Origin: Pseudomonadota bacterium
Lineage (GTDB): Bacteria; Myxococcota; Polyangia; Polyangiales; Polyangiaceae
Reading direction: 5' to 3'
DNA: 8,097 nt
Assembly (NCBI GenBank): GCA_023419055.1
Contig: JAEZYO010000934.1
Location: 1 to 8,097 of the forward strand
The notes beneath the pieces are model-generated. The model had not been told where the DNA came from. It made no database searches and was given only the letters and a program-made list of their open reading frames with translations. A program made the translations under genes and the position numbers. The stretch's first letter is position 1; each line of letters opens with the position of its first letter. Of this stretch, positions 6,044 through 8,097 are shown piece after piece.

Positions 6044-6072
6044 GTGATCGAGCCGCGCAAGCTCCGCATTAA
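6044..6072 (+). promoter_or_regulatory. Shared bipartite box upstream of pel (candidate promoter)
   Basis: GTGATCGA (6044-6051), 14 nt, then GCATTAA (6066-6072): the same words and spacing as upstream of kduI at 981-1009. It lies in the 125-nt gap after uxaC, the largest plus-strand gap in the operon. If GCATTAA acts as a -10, the start would be near 6079 and the pel leader about 50 nt. This suggests pel-uxaA can be transcribed from its own, co-regulated promoter. An imperfect TCGA-GT-TCGA repeat follows at 6078-6087. Confidence 0.45.
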
Positions 6073-6131
6073 CGCTGTCGAGTTCGAGAGCAGCGCCGAT
6101 GTGCGCTCGAGCTCCGTCCGAGGGTAGGTCC

Positions 6132-7181
6132 ATGTTCAAGCTCAGTCGTTGCTCCTTGTTGCCCTTGTTCACGCTCGCCGTGGCGTGTGGTTCCGAAGCG
6201 GAACCCGGGACGAGTACGACCACCGGCGCGGGAGCAACGGGTGCTGGCGGCGTGCCCGCGACGGGTGCTGGCGGCATGGCTGGAACCGCTCCCACCGGAG
6301 GCGGCGGGGGGCCCGGAGCGGGTGGTGGTGGAGCTCCGGGCAGCGGCGGCACCACCGCGCCGGGAACAGGTGGTTCTTCGGGAGGAATGTCTACCGGCGG
6401 CACGGCTGGAACCGGTGCCAGCGGCGGAAATGCGGGAGCGAGCTCCTCGGGTGGCACGGCCGGCACGAGCGCGACCGGCGGTAGCGGCGGAGAGCCTGGC
6501 GGCCCCTTCGGCAACACCACGTGCACGACGTGGCCAACGGCGACCGGCACCGAAAAGGCCAGTAACAAGGAGGTCACCAACTTCGACGGCGGGATGAAGC
6601 GTTTCACCGGCAACAGTGACGGCGGAGACGAGGGTCAGGACCCGATCTTCGTCGTCAAGAACGGCGGCACGCTCAAGAACGTGATCATCGGCGCGCCAGC
6701 CGCCGATGGCATCCACTGCGAGGGCAGCTGCACCTTGCAGAACGTTTGGTGGGAAGACGTGGGCGAGGACGCCGCGACGCTCGAGGGCAGCTCGAGCTCA
6801 CAAGTCATGACCGTCGACTGCGGCGGCGCCAAAGGGGCGGAAGACAAAGTCTTTCAGCACAATGGTCCTGGCACGTTCGTCATCAAGAACTTCACCGTCA
6901 TGAACAGCGACAAGTTCTATCGCTCGTGCGGCAACTGCGATGAGCAGCACGAGCGACACGTGGAGCTCATGAACATCACGACCTCGAACCTGCACACGCT
7001 CGTGGGCATCAACCAGAACTACGGGGACACGGCGACGTTCGACAACATCGTGGCGTCCTACGGCGTCGAGATCTGCGAGCGGTACCAAGGCAACGACGAC
7101 GGCGACGAGCCGACCTCGCTCGGGACGGGTCCGGACGGCACGCACTGCCTCTACGACCCGAGCGACATCCACCTTCCGTGA
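6132..7181 (+). CDS. pel: Surface lipoprotein pectate lyase, family PL3
   Basis: This 349-residue protein should cleave polygalacturonate by calcium-dependent beta-elimination outside the cell. It has three parts. Residues 1-19 are a lipoprotein signal ending in the lipobox LAVAC (C19). Residues 20 to about 126 are a Gly/Thr/Ser/Ala-rich linker. Residues 128-349 are a PL3 pectate lyase (right-handed beta-helix) containing WPTATG, FDGGMKRF, DEGQDPIF, GGTLKNVIIGAPAADGIHC (D192, H195), WWEDVGED (206-213), DKVFQHNG (K239), FYRSCGNC (R264), INQNYGDTAT and a C-terminal PDGTHC. The acidic residues around 192 and 208-213 are the expected calcium site, and K239 and R264 are candidate catalytic bases. 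GAGGG (6120-6124) lies 7 nt before the ATG. The domain length of about 220 is normal for PL3; the linker accounts for the extra size. Lipid anchoring, probably to the outer membrane, would keep the enzyme at the cell surface. Confidence 0.95.
   Translation: MFKLSRCSLLPLFTLAVACGSEAEPGTSTTTGAGATGAGGVPATGAGGMAGTAPTGGGGGPGAGGGGAPGSGGTTAPGTGGSSGGMSTGGTAGTGASGGNAGASSSGGTAGTSATGGSGGEPGGPFGNTTCTTWPTATGTEKASNKEVTNFDGGMKRFTGNSDGGDEGQDPIFVVKNGGTLKNVIIGAPAADGIHCEGSCTLQNVWWEDVGEDAATLEGSSSSQVMTVDCGGAKGAEDKVFQHNGPGTFVIKNFTVMNSDKFYRSCGNCDEQHERHVELMNITTSNLHTLVGINQNYGDTATFDNIVASYGVEICERYQGNDDGDEPTSLGTGPDGTHCLYDPSDIHLP
6189..6509 (+). repeat. Low-complexity Gly/Thr linker coding segment with direct repeats
   Basis: This segment encodes residues 20 to 126 of the pectate lyase and is almost entirely Gly, Thr, Ser and Ala codons. 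It contains a 15-nt direct repeat, ACGGGTGCTGGCGGC, at 6237-6251 and 6261-6275, 24 nt apart (8 codons, peptide TGAGG twice). The word GGCTGGAACCG recurs further on. Such in-frame GC-rich repeats are prone to length change by slippage without breaking the frame. Confidence 0.7.
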
Positions 7182-7188
7182 GGCTACC

Positions 7189-8097
7189 TTGGCAGCAACG
7201 TCTCTCCCTGGTTCGCTCGACGCTGGCAGCGGCAGCTCGCCGAGCTCGGCGCTCCTGATTCACGACGAGGACACGGTGGCCGTCGCGCTGCGCGGCCTCG
7301 CGCCCGGCGAAATGCTCGAGATTGCCGGCGAGGCGCTCGAGGTGCTGGAGCCAATCCCGGCGGGTCACAAAGTGGCGCGCAAGGTCCACGCCGAGGGGGC
7401 GCCGGTCGTGAAGTACGGCTGGCCCATCGGGCGGGCAAGCTCTCCGATCCTGCGCGGACAGCACGTGCACTCGCACAACTTGAAAACGGCGCTGACATCC
7501 GAAGCGAGCATCGCGTATCACCCGACCCTCGAACGCCACGCTCCCGGCGTGGGGCGCACTTGGCAAGGCTACCTGCGCGCGGACGGACGAGCCGGCACCC
7601 GCAACGAGCTCTGGATCATTCCCACGGTGGGTTGCGTGGCCCGAACGGCGCAAGCGCTCGCTGCCGCTTTCGAGAAGCGGCTCGAGGCGTACCCGAACGT
7701 CGAGGCGGTGCTCGCGTTCCCCCACCCGTTCGGCTGCTCTCAGCTGGGAGACGACCTCGAAAACACTCAGAAGATCCTGGCGCGGCTCGCGACTCATCCG
7801 AACGCGGGCGGAGCTCTGATCTTGGGTCTCGGCTGCGAAAACAACCACCTCGCTGCGTTCAAGCCGTTCTTGGGGGAGTACGACGCGTCGCGACTCCGCT
7901 TCTTGTCGGCGCAGGACTCGACCGACGAGCACGCAGACGGTCTCGCGCTCTTGGAAGAGCTCGCCGAACGAGCCAACCAAGACAGGAGGAGTGAGCTCCC
8001 CGCGTCGGCGCTCGTGGTCGGCCTCAAGTGCGGAGGCAGCGACGGCCTCTCGGGCATCACCGCGAACCCGCTGCTCGGGCGCTTCGCTACACGGCAC
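7189..8097 (+). CDS. uxaA: Altronate dehydratase (UxaA), 3' end missing
   Basis: The frame runs off the right edge after 303 codons; the family is about 500 residues. The enzyme dehydrates D-altronate to KDG. An N-terminal SAF domain (about 23-100) contains LLIHDEDTVAVALRGL, VVKYGWPIG and HVHSHN (92-97). The dehydratase domain begins at GYLRADGRAGTRN and has PTVGC (C149), HPFGCSQLGDD (C183), LGLGCENN (C216) and LKCGGSDGLSGITANP (C281), typical of UxaA/GarD proteins. No in-frame ATG or GTG gives a full SAF domain. The TTG at 7189 is the best start: GAGG (7180-7183), overlapping the pel stop, sits 5 nt upstream. This gives about 20 extra Ser/Gly/Ala-rich residues before the SAF domain compared with E. 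coli UxaA. The 7-nt gap to pel indicates one transcript. A galactarate dehydratase is a less likely alternative given uxaC in the cluster. Confidence 0.92.
   Translation, partial: MAATSLPGSLDAGSGSSPSSALLIHDEDTVAVALRGLAPGEMLEIAGEALEVLEPIPAGHKVARKVHAEGAPVVKYGWPIGRASSPILRGQHVHSHNLKTALTSEASIAYHPTLERHAPGVGRTWQGYLRADGRAGTRNELWIIPTVGCVARTAQALAAAFEKRLEAYPNVEAVLAFPHPFGCSQLGDDLENTQKILARLATHPNAGGALILGLGCENNHLAAFKPFLGEYDASRLRFLSAQDSTDEHADGLALLEELAERANQDRRSELPASALVVGLKCGGSDGLSGITANPLLGRFATRH

Noticed and set aside
5354..6613. Reverse-strand open frame of about 419 codons with a Pro/Ala-rich N-terminus
   Set aside because: It lies antisense to uxaC and pel. The Pro-rich part is simply the complement of the Gly-codon linker of the pectate lyase.
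7009..8097. Reverse-strand open frame of about 362 codons at the right edge
   Set aside because: It is antisense to uxaA, which has conserved motifs throughout. The reverse peptide is Arg-rich and featureless.
1..8097. tRNA, rRNA, CRISPR array, insertion sequence or phage genes
   Set aside because: I found no regularly spaced repeats, transposase-like frames, terminal inverted repeats or tRNA-like cloverleaf sequences. The window is a compact metabolic locus.

Overview
The window is GC-rich (roughly two-thirds G+C by eye) and almost fully coding. It reads as a pectin / polygalacturonate utilisation locus of a Gram-negative bacterium. The secreted pectate lyase has a lipobox Cys followed by a long Gly/Thr/Ser/Ala-rich linker, a style common in surface lipoproteins of large-genome myxobacteria (Sorangium/Polyangium-like Deltaproteobacteria). 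The phylum assignment is inference; the pathway assignment rests on clear family signatures.

Layout. 1-788 (minus): 5' part of a hexuronate-type MFS transporter (exuT-like), running off the left edge. 789-1127: divergent regulatory region with several inverted repeats. 1128-4466 (plus): kduI-like isomerase, kduD, KDG kinase and KDPG aldolase, each overlapping the next by the tetranucleotide ATGA. 4475-4570: possible 31-codon small ORF that would continue the ATGA overlaps into uxaC (4567-6006, glucuronate/galacturonate isomerase). 6132-7181: lipoprotein pectate lyase of family PL3. 7189-8097: uxaA (altronate dehydratase), cut by the right edge and probably started at a TTG.

How the genes fit together. 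The surface pectate lyase cuts polygalacturonate by beta-elimination, giving unsaturated oligomers. Their unsaturated end becomes 5-keto-4-deoxyuronate, which the KduI-like protein and KduD convert to 2-keto-3-deoxygluconate (KDG). Saturated galacturonate, presumably imported by the ExuT-like carrier, goes through UxaC, then a tagaturonate reductase not in the window (expected downstream), then UxaA, also to KDG. KDG kinase and KDPG aldolase take KDG to pyruvate and glyceraldehyde 3-phosphate. No oligogalacturonate lyase, outer-membrane porin or regulator gene is visible here.

Points worth a second look: a bipartite motif (GTGATCGA-N14-GCATTAA) found with identical spacing upstream of both kduI and pel; a 24-bp interrupted palindrome and a second palindrome next to a plausible exuT promoter; the small ORF before uxaC; and a KduI-position protein that mixes KduI-like metal-site spacing with IolB-like flanking sequence.
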